Assembly (NCBI RefSeq): GCF_030159855.1
Contig: NZ_BSNG01000004.1
Location: 1-64,000 of the forward strand
DNA from: Devosia yakushimensis
Lineage (GTDB): Bacteria > Pseudomonadota > Alphaproteobacteria > Rhizobiales > Devosiaceae
Direction: 5' to 3'
Length of the DNA stretch: 64,000 nucleotides
The notes under the pieces were generated by a model. The model was not told where the DNA came from. It worked only from the letters and a program-made list of their open reading frames with translations, and made no database searches. Numbering within the stretch: position 1 is the stretch's first letter; every line of letters begins with the position of its first letter. Of the stretch, positions 53,956 through 62,612 are shown one piece after another. The position numbers were made by a program, and so were the translations under genes.

Positions 53956-55341
53956 ATGCTGAGGCAAGGGGGCGCTTTTGGGTCGCTGCTGCGAACGGGT
54001 TTGACCCGGTCGTTATCCTCGCTCGCGATCAAGCTGGCCTCGGCCGGCCTGACCTATATCGGCTTTGTTGTTCTGGCCCGCACCATGAGCGCCGCCGAAT
54101 ATGGCTATTTCGCCTTCGGCCTGGCGCTGGCAACCGTATTGGCGATCGGCGCCGGCATGGGACAGCAGACCGCCGTGATGCGGTTCCATGCCGAGGATAT
54201 GGCCCGCAAGGACAGCGCCGCCGCCCGCACCACCTTGCGCGCCGGCAGCATGCTGACCATCCTGGGCAGCCTCCTGGTCGCCGCCGCGCTCTGCCTCTAT
54301 GCCGCCATTGCCGATGCCCTCCGCGGCAGCGCGCCGAGCTGGCCGCTCTATGCCGCCGCCCTATTGGTGCTGCCCATGGCGCTGGGCGAATACACATCCG
54401 CCGCCTTGCGCACCCAGGGCTCGATCTGGACCGCGCTGGCGCCGCGCGATGTGGTGTGGCGGATCGCTCTGCCTCTCCTCGCGCTGGCCCTGGCTGCCGC
54501 CGGGGTCATGCTGACCGGCTGGGGTGCATTGCTGCTGGCCGCTGGGCTGCTGCTGGTCGTGGTGGCGGCGCAATACGGGCTGGCGCGGACCGAGCGCTAT
54601 CAATTGCCGCTTGGCTTTGCCGGCCTTTCCGGCTTCTGGCGCGCCCGCGGCAAGATCAGCCTTTGGCTATTGCTGGGCGGCTTTATCAACGCGGCGGCGC
54701 TCAATGCCGATACCATCGTCATCGGCGCCCTCCTCGCCCCCGAACAGGCCGGCGCCTATTTCAACGCTTTCCGCACCGGCGGGTTGATGACCCTCTTCGC
54801 CTTTGCCATCTCCCTGGTAATAGCCCCGCCCATCGCCCGCCACTTCTATGCGGGGGAACGGCACAAGGCGCAGCTATTGCTGGCAGCCGGAACCTGGGGC
54901 GGCTTTATCTTCTCGCTGCTGGCCTTCCTTGCTTTCGTCTTTTTCGGCAATCCGATCATGAGCCTGTTCGGGGAAAGCTATGGCGATGCTTCCATCCTGC
55001 TGATCATTCTTGCCGTGGGTTTTCTGGCCGATGCGGCCACTGGCCCCTCGCGTTCGGTGCTGATGCTGACCGGCCATGAGAAGCGCTATGCGGCCATTTT
55101 CGGATTAACCACTCTGATCAGTATCCTGGCCCAGATCGCCGTGCTGCCTAGCTTTGGCGTCATTGGCGTGGCCATAGTAAGTTCACTTAACCGTATGCTG
55201 GCCTATGGCCTGATGAGCTGGCAATGCGCGGTTCGAACGGGGTTGGACCCCACTATTTTTGGCATTTTGCGGCTCCGGACCCATTCGGGGGGACAGGAGG
55301 GCGCCACATATGAAACACCGCTGGTGAAAAACGAGCCATGA
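53956..55341 (+). CDS. MOP-superfamily flippase (polysaccharide-export type)
   Basis: A 461-residue membrane protein with about 12 helices, resembling Wzx/RfbX-like lipid-linked sugar flippases or MATE relatives. The start LASAGLTYIGFVVLARTMSA followed by EYGYFAFGLALATVLAIGAG is typical of polysaccharide biosynthesis flippases. The mid-protein block NADTIVIGALLAPEQAGAYF is also characteristic. Its stop overlaps the ATP-grasp start (ATGA), so the two are co-translated. No glycosyltransferase is adjacent. Confidence 0.85.
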   Translation: MLRQGGAFGSLLRTGLTRSLSSLAIKLASAGLTYIGFVVLARTMSAAEYGYFAFGLALATVLAIGAGMGQQTAVMRFHAEDMARKDSAAARTTLRAGSMLTILGSLLVAAALCLYAAIADALRGSAPSWPLYAAALLVLPMALGEYTSAALRTQGSIWTALAPRDVVWRIALPLLALALAAAGVMLTGWGALLLAAGLLLVVVAAQYGLARTERYQLPLGFAGLSGFWRARGKISLWLLLGGFINAAALNADTIVIGALLAPEQAGAYFNAFRTGGLMTLFAFAISLVIAPPIARHFYAGERHKAQLLLAAGTWGGFIFSLLAFLAFVFFGNPIMSLFGESYGDASILLIILAVGFLADAATGPSRSVLMLTGHEKRYAAIFGLTTLISILAQIAVLPSFGVIGVAIVSSLNRMLAYGLMSWQCAVRTGLDPTIFGILRLRTHSGGQEGATYETPLVKNEP

Positions 55342-56579
55342 GCATGTTGAAGACGTCCCCTCGCCCCAAAGGGGCAATTATCCTGGCAGGCTCCCACGGC
55401 GCCATCGCCCTGGCCCGCAGCCTTGCCAAGCAGGGGCTCGACGTCTGGTTCGTCACCAATTTCACCCCATTGCCGCGCTTCTCCAACGCCGTCCACCACT
55501 GGGCCGAATGGCCTGGGGCCGAGAACCCGGGCGCCATCGAGGCCCTCGAAGCGCTGGTGCGTGAGCATAGCCTCGAGAATTATCTGCTCGTTCCGGCCGC
55601 CGATGCCGATGTCAAACTTGTCGCCCAGGAGCATGCCCGGCTATCGGCCATGCTGCAGGTCGCGCTGCCCGATTGGGCGCAACTGCAATGGGCCTGCGAC
55701 AAGGCGCTGACCTATCAGCGCGCCACCGAATTGGGCATCGCCGTGCCGCGCATCTACACCATCGGAGACGACCCGGCCGCCATTGCCGCGACCATGCAGT
55801 TTCCGGTGGTGCTGAAGCCGACCATGCGGATCACGCTCAACCGGTTCACCCGCGCCAAGGCCTGGCGTGCCGACAACGCGGCCCAGTTCCTCGAACTCTA
55901 TGCCGAGGCGCTGCAATTGCAGGGCAAGGAGCATATCGTCGTTCAGGAATACATTCCCGGCGGCGGCGAGAACCAGTACTCCTATGCGGGCCTGTGGTGG
56001 AAGGGTAGCCCTCGCGCGAGCTTTGCCGCCCGGCGCAGCCGCCAGTTTCCGCTCGAATTCAGCTATACCTCGACCTTTGTCGAAACTGTCGAGCAACCCG
56101 ACGTCATTGCCAAGGGCGAAGCCTTCCTGACCTCGATCCGCCATCACGGGGTATGCGAGATCGAGTTCAAGCGCGACCCGCGCAGCGGCGATCTGAAATT
56201 GCTCGACGTCAATCCGCGGCCCTGGTCCTGGTTCGGGCTGGCGCAGGCGGCGGGCGTGGATTTCGGCGCCATGCTGACCACGCTCAGCGCCGGAGAAATG
56301 ATCGCCGCCACCGCGGCGACGCCCGGCATCGGCTGGATGTTCCTGTTGCGTGACGTCGTCGTTGCCGTGCAATTGCTAGGCCTGGGCAAGCTGCGCCTTG
56401 GCGATTACCTGCATTCGGTCGGCCGCACGCGAACCTTCGCCACCTTCTCGCTGCGCGACCCCAAGCCAGGGCTCGTGGAGCTGCCACTGACCGCATTGCG
56501 CCTGCTCAAGCGGCGGATCAGACCATCCCAGGCCAGCGCCCCGACGCCCGGCACGGTCACAAGCAGCATTTCGGAATAA
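55338..56579 (+). CDS. ATP-grasp carboxylate-amine/thiol ligase-like protein
   Basis: A 413-residue ATP-grasp protein. A Rossmann-like N-terminus (GAIILAGSHGAIALARSLAK) is followed by the ATP-binding lysine block QFPVVLKPTMRI, the second lobe IVVQEYIPGGGENQYSYA and the metal-binding DVNPRPWSWFG with the Glu in CEIEFKRD. A tail of about 90 residues with a hydrophobic stretch follows. These enzymes join carboxylates to amines through acyl phosphates. Coupled to the flippase, it may build or modify the exported compound, which is inference. Confidence 0.85.
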   Translation: MSMLKTSPRPKGAIILAGSHGAIALARSLAKQGLDVWFVTNFTPLPRFSNAVHHWAEWPGAENPGAIEALEALVREHSLENYLLVPAADADVKLVAQEHARLSAMLQVALPDWAQLQWACDKALTYQRATELGIAVPRIYTIGDDPAAIAATMQFPVVLKPTMRITLNRFTRAKAWRADNAAQFLELYAEALQLQGKEHIVVQEYIPGGGENQYSYAGLWWKGSPRASFAARRSRQFPLEFSYTSTFVETVEQPDVIAKGEAFLTSIRHHGVCEIEFKRDPRSGDLKLLDVNPRPWSWFGLAQAAGVDFGAMLTTLSAGEMIAATAATPGIGWMFLLRDVVVAVQLLGLGKLRLGDYLHSVGRTRTFATFSLRDPKPGLVELPLTALRLLKRRIRPSQASAPTPGTVTSSISE

Positions 56580-56581
56580 AG

Positions 56582-56603
56582 AACCGTACCCGACGGTACG
56601 GTT
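56582..56603 (+). terminator. hairpin after the ATP-grasp gene
   Basis: AACCGTACC and GGTACGGTT form a perfect 9-bp stem around CGAC, two bases past the stop codon. The U-run is weak (TTGTGCTT). Confidence 0.65.
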
Positions 56604-56673
56604 GTGCTTGACCCCTGCCCCGTCCCGGCTTAGAACGGCTCCAAACTTCGCATTCCCTGCCGGAACCTAAACG

Positions 56674-58080
56674 ATGACCAAGGCGCGCACGCTCTACGAC
56701 AAGATCTGGGACGACCATCTGGTGCAGAACAACGAGGACGGGACCTCGCTGCTCTATATTGATCGCCACCTCGTGCACGAAGTCACGAGCCCCCAGGCCT
56801 TTGAAGGGCTGCGCATGAACAATCGCAAGGTGCGCCACCCCGAGCGCACCCTGGCCGTTGTCGATCACAACGTGCCCACCACCGACCGTTCCTTGCCCAA
56901 TCCGGACCCGGAAAGCGCGATCCAGATCGCCGCTCTGGCCGAGAATACCAAGGATTTCGGCATCGAATATTTCGACCCCTTCGATAAGCGCCAGGGGATC
57001 GTGCATATCGTCGGTCCCGAACAGGGCTTTACCCTGCCTGGCATGACCATTGTCTGCGGCGACAGCCATACCTCGACCCATGGGGCTTTCGGCGCCCTGG
57101 CGCATGGCATTGGCACCTCCGAAGTGGAACACGTTCTGGCTACCCAGACGCTGATCCAGCAGAAGGCCAAGAACATGCTGGTGCGCGTGGATGGCAAACT
57201 GCCCCCGCACGTCACCGCCAAGGACATTATCCTCGCCATTATCGGTGAGATCGGCACCGCCGGCGGCAATGGCCACGTCATCGAATTCGCTGGCGAAGCC
57301 ATTCGCTCCCTCTCCATGGAAGGCCGCATGACGGTCTGCAACATGACCATTGAGGGGGGTGCCCGCGCCGGCCTGATCGCGCCCGACGAGACCACCTTCA
57401 ACTATGTGAAGGGCCGCAATCGCGCGCCGACCGGCAAGGCCTGGGACATGGCGCTCGACTATTGGAAGACGCTCAAATCCGATGAAGGCGCCCACTACGA
57501 CAAGGTCGTCGTGCTCGACGCTGCCAAGCTCCCGCCGATCGTCTCCTGGGGCTCCTCGCCCGAGGACGTGATCTCGGTGACCGGCGTCGTGCCCAATCCC
57601 GACGAGATCGAGGACGAGAACAAGCGCGCCTCCAAATGGCGGGCGCTCGACTATATGGGCCTCAAGCCCGGCACCAACATCACCGATATTACCGTCGAAC
57701 GCGTGTTCATCGGCTCCTGCACCAATGGCCGTATCGAAGACCTGCGCGCCGCTGCTGCCGTGATCGGCGATCGCAAGGTTGCCGCCGGGGTCGATGCCAT
57801 GGTCGTGCCCGGCTCGGGCCTGGTCAAGGATCAGGCCGAGGCCGAGGGTCTGGACAAGATCTTCAAGGATGCCGGCTTTGAATGGCGCGAACCCGGCTGC
57901 TCGATGTGCCTGGCCATGAACCCGGACAAGCTCAAGCCGCAGGAACGCTGCGCTTCGACTTCCAACCGCAATTTCGAGGGCCGTCAGGGCTTCAAGGGCC
58001 GCACCCATCTGGTATCGCCCGCCATGGCGGCAGCGGCAGCCATTGCCGGCCACTTCGTCGATATTCGCGAGTGGCAGTAA
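56674..58080 (+). CDS. leuC: 3-isopropylmalate dehydratase large subunit
   Basis: A 468-residue aconitase-family enzyme of leucine synthesis. Iron-sulfur ligands are in GSCTNGR and the CSMC pair, and the active-site block CGDSHTSTHGAFGALAHGIG is intact. The partner leuD is not in the window. It overlaps the metallopeptidase gene by ten bases if that gene starts at GTG 58071. Confidence 0.97.
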   Translation: MTKARTLYDKIWDDHLVQNNEDGTSLLYIDRHLVHEVTSPQAFEGLRMNNRKVRHPERTLAVVDHNVPTTDRSLPNPDPESAIQIAALAENTKDFGIEYFDPFDKRQGIVHIVGPEQGFTLPGMTIVCGDSHTSTHGAFGALAHGIGTSEVEHVLATQTLIQQKAKNMLVRVDGKLPPHVTAKDIILAIIGEIGTAGGNGHVIEFAGEAIRSLSMEGRMTVCNMTIEGGARAGLIAPDETTFNYVKGRNRAPTGKAWDMALDYWKTLKSDEGAHYDKVVVLDAAKLPPIVSWGSSPEDVISVTGVVPNPDEIEDENKRASKWRALDYMGLKPGTNITDITVERVFIGSCTNGRIEDLRAAAAVIGDRKVAAGVDAMVVPGSGLVKDQAEAEGLDKIFKDAGFEWREPGCSMCLAMNPDKLKPQERCASTSNRNFEGRQGFKGRTHLVSPAMAAAAAIAGHFVDIREWQ

Positions 58081-58502
58081 GCAGCGCCGACTGGGGTTCG
58101 CGCTTCGCGCCCACCCTCGACGACATCGAGGCACTGGCCACCGCTGCCTTGAAGGAGCTCCCCGAGCCCTTCAAGTCGCTGGCGGCTGATGTCACCTGCT
58201 CTGTTGCCGACTTCGCCGAAGATGACGTGCTCGAAGGCTTCGGCATGGAAAGCCCTTTCGAGCTGATGGGGCTGTTCACCGGCATTGGCATGACCGAAGA
58301 TGGCGCCGTGCCCCAGACCGGGCAATTGCCCAATACGGTCTTCCTCTATCGCCGCGCCATTCTCGATTACTGGGCCGAGAACGACGACAACACATTGGGT
58401 GAAATCGTCACCCACGTATTGATCCACGAACTGGGCCATCATTTCGGTTTTTCCGACGACGACATGGAAGCCATCGAGGCGGCGGCGGATAGGGACGAAT
58501 AG
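58071..58502 (+). CDS. small zincin-like metallopeptidase
   Basis: A 143-residue protein of the minimal zincin family (PF06262 type). The extended motif HELGHHFGFSDD gives HExxH with a further histidine and aspartate, as in metzincin-like minimal proteases. The start is a GTG at 58071 within the leuC stop region; no ATG is available before the conserved domain. Substrate unknown, but leuC-rimM neighbourhoods of Hyphomicrobiales often include it. Confidence 0.88.
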   Translation: MAVSSADWGSRFAPTLDDIEALATAALKELPEPFKSLAADVTCSVADFAEDDVLEGFGMESPFELMGLFTGIGMTEDGAVPQTGQLPNTVFLYRRAILDYWAENDDNTLGEIVTHVLIHELGHHFGFSDDDMEAIEAAADRDE

Positions 58503-58530
58503 CCGTGAAACCGATAGTGAGGTCTACCTC

Positions 58531-58830
58531 CTATCCACGCTCCACAAACTCGAACTCTGCCTCGCTCCCGCCCGCCGGATCGTCCGACACCCGCAGGGCC
58601 AGCTTGGCAGCCTCAAGCGCGGCAAACCAATCGTCCCAGCTGACGAGCTGAAAGCCGCCCACCCGGTCCGGTCCCTCATTGCCATCGGTATTGATGGCAT
58701 GCTGGCCAAAGGTGAGCTGCAACAGCGTGCGGCTGCCGGTGCCATCGGGCGTTTCCATCAGCATCGGATTACCGCCGCGCGCTTCGGCCCATTGCCTTAT
58801 ATCGTCGTGGGAAGTCAGGGTCTTGGCCAT
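58531..58830 (-). CDS. small conserved hypothetical protein
   Basis: A 99-residue acidic soluble protein: AKTLTSHDDIRQWAEARGGN, then DWFAALEAAKLALRVSDDP and the tail SEAEFEFVERG. Relatives in databases are sometimes labelled 1,4-alpha-glucan branching enzyme, which its size and sequence do not support. AAGGAG sets the ATG at 58830. It is divergent from rimM with a 119-bp gap. Function unknown. Confidence 0.8.
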   Translation of the reverse strand: MAKTLTSHDDIRQWAEARGGNPMLMETPDGTGSRTLLQLTFGQHAINTDGNEGPDRVGGFQLVSWDDWFAALEAAKLALRVSDDPAGGSEAEFEFVERG

Positions 58831-58949
58831 CGCGGCGCTCCTTGTTGTTTCCTGCACAATCGTCATGACCATGGCACGGTTCCCAGGCCACGAGAATTCC
58901 CATTCCCACCGCCGCCTGCTAGGAACAGCCAGCAAAGCCGGAAACCGCA

Positions 58950-59486
58950 ATGACCGAGACCAGTAATCGCATCCTGATGGGCCAGATCGGGGCCGCCCAC
59001 GGCATCAAGGGTGAAGTGCGCATCACGCCCTTCACCCAGCATCCTGAAGCTATTGCCGACTATGGCCCGCTCCATACCGACCGGCCGGGGCTTGTCATCA
59101 CCATTACCAAGGCCCGCGTGCAGAAGAATGTTATCGTCGCCAACATAAAAGGCGTCGCCGATAGAAACGCGGCCGAAGCGCTGAATGGGGTCTCCCTCTT
59201 TATCGACCGCTCCCGCCTGCCCGAGCCTGACGATGAGGATGATTTCTACCATGCCGACCTGCTCGGTCTTGAAGCCAGGCTCGATAATGGCGTGGTGCTG
59301 GGCAAGGTTTCGGCACTGCCCAATTTCGGCGCCGGCGACCTGATCGAAATCCGCGACTCCCAATCGGGCGACACCTTTCTTTATCCCTTTACCAAGGCCG
59401 TGGTGCCTACTGTCCGCATTGCCGAAGGCTATCTGACCATCGTGGTGCCGCTCGATGCCGAAGAGGGCGAGGAAGAACCCGATTGA
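58950..59486 (+). CDS. rimM: ribosome maturation factor RimM
   Basis: A 178-residue protein binding S19 and helping 30S head maturation. The N-terminal domain starts MGQIGAAHGIKGEVRITPFT; the C-terminal PRC barrel spans about residues 95-170 (DFYHADLLGLEARL, YPFTKAVVPTVRI). An acidic tail (EEGEEEPD) ends the protein. Its stop overlaps the trmD TTG start. Confidence 0.95.
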   Translation: MTETSNRILMGQIGAAHGIKGEVRITPFTQHPEAIADYGPLHTDRPGLVITITKARVQKNVIVANIKGVADRNAAEALNGVSLFIDRSRLPEPDDEDDFYHADLLGLEARLDNGVVLGKVSALPNFGAGDLIEIRDSQSGDTFLYPFTKAVVPTVRIAEGYLTIVVPLDAEEGEEEPD

Positions 59487-60175
59487 GTTTTTCCGCCGAG
59501 ATCATCACCCTTTTTCCCGAACTCTTCCCGGGCCCGCTTGGCGCCTCCGTACTCGGACGGGGACTGGCGGATGGCCTGTGGTCGCTCAAGGCGACCCAAT
59601 TGCGCGATTTCGCCACCGATCGCCACCGCACGGTCGACGATACGCCGTCGGGCGGCGGCGCGGGCATGGTGCTCAAGCCCGATATTCTCGCCAGCGCGAT
59701 AGACGCCATATCGCCAGCCGGTGACAAGCGCCCGCGCATCCTGATGTCCCCACGCGGCGCCCCGCTGACCCAGCACAGAGCGCGGCAACTGGCACTGGGC
59801 CCCGGCGCGCTCATCATCTGCGGGCGCTTTGAAGGCGTCGACCAACGGGTCATCGATGGCCGCCAGCTCGAGGAAATCTCCATCGGCGATTATGTGCTGG
59901 CCGGCGGAGAAGTTGCCGCCATGGTGCTGCTCGAAGCGGTGGTGCGGCTTATTCCCGGCGTCCTGGGCAAGGCCGAAAGCCATGCCGACGAGAGCTTCGA
60001 AAACGGTCTCCTGGAATACCCGCACTATACCAGGCCCCAGCAATTCGAGGGCGTCGACATTCCGGCCGTGCTCACCTCGGGCGACCATGGCCGCATCGCC
60101 AAATGGCGCGCCGAGCAAAGCCAGGCCCTGACCCGGAAGCGGCGGCCGGACCTGCTGGAACCGGACAAGTCATAA
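59483..60175 (+). CDS. trmD: tRNA (guanine-37-N1)-methyltransferase TrmD
   Basis: A 230-residue SPOUT methyltransferase making m1G37, which prevents frameshifting. The knot region SIGDYVLAGGEVAAMVLLEA and the catalytic aspartate segment GRFEGVDQRVID are intact; LLEYPHYTRPQQFEG is conserved. The start is TTG at 59483, overlapping the rimM stop as TTGA, so translation is coupled. rplS follows after 194 bases. Confidence 0.95.
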   Translation: MSFSAEIITLFPELFPGPLGASVLGRGLADGLWSLKATQLRDFATDRHRTVDDTPSGGGAGMVLKPDILASAIDAISPAGDKRPRILMSPRGAPLTQHRARQLALGPGALIICGRFEGVDQRVIDGRQLEEISIGDYVLAGGEVAAMVLLEAVVRLIPGVLGKAESHADESFENGLLEYPHYTRPQQFEGVDIPAVLTSGDHGRIAKWRAEQSQALTRKRRPDLLEPDKS

Positions 60176-60369
60176 AACTGTCCGAAACCCTAGACTCCCG
60201 GCCATTTTTCCCCTATAGCCGCGCCACGACTGCGGCAATGGGCTGATCGGACCCGTTGTTGCGCGAATAAAAAGACGAAAACCCTCCGTTACCAACCAAG
60301 ACCGGGCGATCGGAATCCTCAAAAATTCCGAACAATCGCTCCATTGAAAAGATCAGAACGGATCGACAC

Positions 60370-60921
60370 ATGGCCAATATCATCGAACAGCTCGAGGCCG
60401 AGCAGGTTGCCAGCCTCGCCGCCAAGCGCGAACTTCCAGAATTCACCCACGGCGACACCATCAAGGTGTGGGTCAAGATCAAGGAAGGCAACAAGGAACG
60501 CCTGCAGGCCTATGAAGGCGTCGTGATCGCCCGCACCGGCGGCGGCATCATGGAAAGCTTCACCGTGCGCAAGATTTCGTACGGCGAAGGCGTGGAACGC
60601 GTATTCCCGCTCTACTCCCCCAATGTTGCCTCCATCGAAGTGCTGAAGCGCGGTAAGGTGCGTCGCGCCAAGCTTTACTATCTGCGCGACCGTCGCGGCA
60701 AATCGGCTCGTATTTTCGAATCGACCAATTCGCGCACCAAGAAGATCGAAGCCAACGAACGCACCGCTGCCCAAGCTGCGCGCGACGCTCGTGAAGCTGA
60801 GAAGGTTGCCGCCGCAGAGGCTTTTGCCGCTGAACAGGCCGCCAAGGACGCAGAAGCCGCAGCAGCGGCCGCCGCTGCCGAACAGGCTGCTGCCGCCGAA
60901 GGCGAAGCCAAGAGCGAATAA
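60370..60921 (+). CDS. rplS: ribosomal protein L19 with long charged tail
   Basis: A 183-residue L19. The ribosomal core is residues 1-115 (FTHGDTIKVWVKIKEGNKER, RTGGGIMESFTVRKISYGEG, VRRAKLYYLRDRRGKSARI). About 65 extra residues are Ala/Glu/Lys-rich (AEAAAAAAAAEQAAAAEGEA), far beyond the roughly 115-residue E. coli protein; such tails occur in some alphaproteobacteria. It follows trmD by 194 bases with no obvious gene, so it may have its own promoter; an intrinsic terminator follows. Confidence 0.96.
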   Translation: MANIIEQLEAEQVASLAAKRELPEFTHGDTIKVWVKIKEGNKERLQAYEGVVIARTGGGIMESFTVRKISYGEGVERVFPLYSPNVASIEVLKRGKVRRAKLYYLRDRRGKSARIFESTNSRTKKIEANERTAAQAARDAREAEKVAAAEAFAAEQAAKDAEAAAAAAAAEQAAAAEGEAKSE

Positions 60922-60948
60922 GCTTTTTCGACAATGCGCTGATTTGAG

Positions 60949-60976
60949 AAACCCGGTCGCAAGGCCGGGTTTTTTG
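60949..60976 (+). terminator. Rho-independent terminator after rplS
   Basis: AAACCCGG pairs with CCGGGTTT around TCGCAAGG, followed by TTTT. It ends the rplS message 28 bases past the stop. Confidence 0.92.
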
Positions 60977-61084
60977 TTGGCTACTGACGGCAAGTGTCAG
61001 CAACGAGCGCCCCGCCGCCATTTCCGGCTTGTCCTTGGCGCCCCCCTCCGCGATAAGAAAGCCCGACAATCAAGGGCCACAAGA

Positions 61085-61897
61085 ATGACCGTCGCCGTCG
61101 TCACCTGGAACATCAATTCGGTTCGCCTGCGCCTGCCCATGGTACTCGATTTTCTCAAGCAATATCAGCCCGACGTGCTGATGCTGCAGGAAATCAAATG
61201 TACCAATGACCAGTTTCCGGCTATGGCCTTTATCGAAGCCGGCTATCCCCATCAGGCGGTGCACGGCCAGAAGGGTTATCACGGCGTCGCCATCGTTTCG
61301 AAATTCCCTCTGACCGATATTTCGAGCCGCGTCTTCTGCGAAATCCCCGAATCGCGCCACGTCTCGGCAGTGCTCGATCTGGGCCGCGGGCCGCTGACAG
61401 TGCATAATTTCTACATTCCCGCCGGCGGCGACGAGCCTGATCCCGAGATCAACCCCAAGTTCAAGCACAAGCTGGGCTTTCTGAGCGAATTGACCACCTG
61501 GTTTGCCGAACCGGGCTTCCAGCGCGGCCATCTGATCGCCGGCGATTTCAATATCGCGCCGCACGAAAACGATGTGTGGAGCCACAAGCAATTGCTCAAG
61601 GTGGTGAGCCACACGCCTGTCGAAACCGAAGCCCTCAACGCCATTCTTAATGGCGGCCATGGCTGGACCGACCTAGTGCGCAAGCACGTGCCCTTCGACC
61701 AGAAGCTCTATTCCTGGTGGAGCTATCGCAGCGCCGATTGGCAAAATGCCGATAAGGGCCGCCGGCTCGACCATATCTGGGCCACCGCCGATATAGCCGA
61801 GCACTGCATCGCTGCCGAAATCGCCAAGCCCTTCCGCGGCTGGACCGATAAACCAAGCGACCACGTGCCGGTCATCGTCCGGTTTGCCGGGGTCTAG
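61085..61897 (+). CDS. xthA: exodeoxyribonuclease III
   Basis: A 270-residue AP endonuclease/3'-5' exonuclease of base excision repair. Active-site blocks are WNINSVR, LQEIKC, GDFNIAPHENDVW and the C-terminal SDHVPVIVRF; the GRRLDHIWA aspartate and histidine are present. The ATG at 61085 is the family start; the open frame upstream through the rplS tail is not coding. It converges with the DUF930 gene with a 4-base overlap. Confidence 0.95.
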   Translation: MTVAVVTWNINSVRLRLPMVLDFLKQYQPDVLMLQEIKCTNDQFPAMAFIEAGYPHQAVHGQKGYHGVAIVSKFPLTDISSRVFCEIPESRHVSAVLDLGRGPLTVHNFYIPAGGDEPDPEINPKFKHKLGFLSELTTWFAEPGFQRGHLIAGDFNIAPHENDVWSHKQLLKVVSHTPVETEALNAILNGGHGWTDLVRKHVPFDQKLYSWWSYRSADWQNADKGRRLDHIWATADIAEHCIAAEIAKPFRGWTDKPSDHVPVIVRFAGV

Positions 61898-62580
61898 TCC
61901 AGCCAGTCGTCGTCACTATTGAGAAAGTGCTCTTCCCACTGGCTTTCGGGCACGGGGTCGCCAATGGCATATTCAAACGCCACAACCGCGCTCACATCAG
62001 GCGAGACCGCGCAACGATACCGCAGGTGGAACCAGCCTCCCCTGCTGCGAAACGCGCCGCCGTCAGCAGCAAGCGTGTTGCCCTGGACTGAAAGGTCCGC
62101 GAAAGCGTAGCCGACCAAAGCGTCGGGCGCCAGGTCGGTCCTGGCCAGATGAAGCTGTTCCAATGCTTCCATGTTGCACAATTGTACGACCTGCTCGCTG
62201 CTGGCGAGCAGCGGGAAATTGACCCGTACCTCCGCATTGGCCGGATCAGCGAGAATGCTGGCGGCGTAAAAGTCCGTCGCCCGCACCATGCCGTCTTGCG
62301 GTTCGGGCGGAGAAACCGGTGCCGCGGGCGCGATCGGGGATGACAGAACCGGCGCAACGGGCGCGGGCAATGTGGGCGGCGGGGCCATCGCCTGGCTTAT
62401 GATCTCGACAGCAATAACCCGCATTCTGGGCTGCTCCAGACTACGCGGCACGACGAGCCACGCCACGGCCAGCAATATCGCGCCATGTGCCGCCACCGAC
62501 AGCGGCAGCGACCAGCGAGTGATCATGAAGGGTTGCACCGGGGCCATGGCACGCGAAGCGTTCGAGATGACCGATGTCAT
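61894..62580 (-). CDS. DUF930 membrane-anchored protein
   Basis: A 228-residue protein with one N-terminal membrane helix (VAAHGAILLAVAWLVV), a proline/alanine-rich linker (residues 65-100) and a C-terminal DUF930 domain: VVQLCNMEALEQLHLARTDL, ALVGYAFADLSVQGNTLAAD and SRGGWFHLRYRC, with two cysteines likely paired. The helix-plus-proline-rich layout resembles TonB-type proteins, but the domain is different. Function unknown; common in Hyphomicrobiales. Confidence 0.87.
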   Translation of the reverse strand: MTSVISNASRAMAPVQPFMITRWSLPLSVAAHGAILLAVAWLVVPRSLEQPRMRVIAVEIISQAMAPPPTLPAPVAPVLSSPIAPAAPVSPPEPQDGMVRATDFYAASILADPANAEVRVNFPLLASSEQVVQLCNMEALEQLHLARTDLAPDALVGYAFADLSVQGNTLAADGGAFRSRGGWFHLRYRCAVSPDVSAVVAFEYAIGDPVPESQWEEHFLNSDDDWLD

Positions 62581-62612
62581 GCCAAGCTATTGGGGCTCTT
62601 TGCGGGCGCCTG

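Noticed and set aside
56557..58134. Long minus-strand open frame opposite leuC
   Set aside because: Antisense shadow of leuC with no recognisable product.
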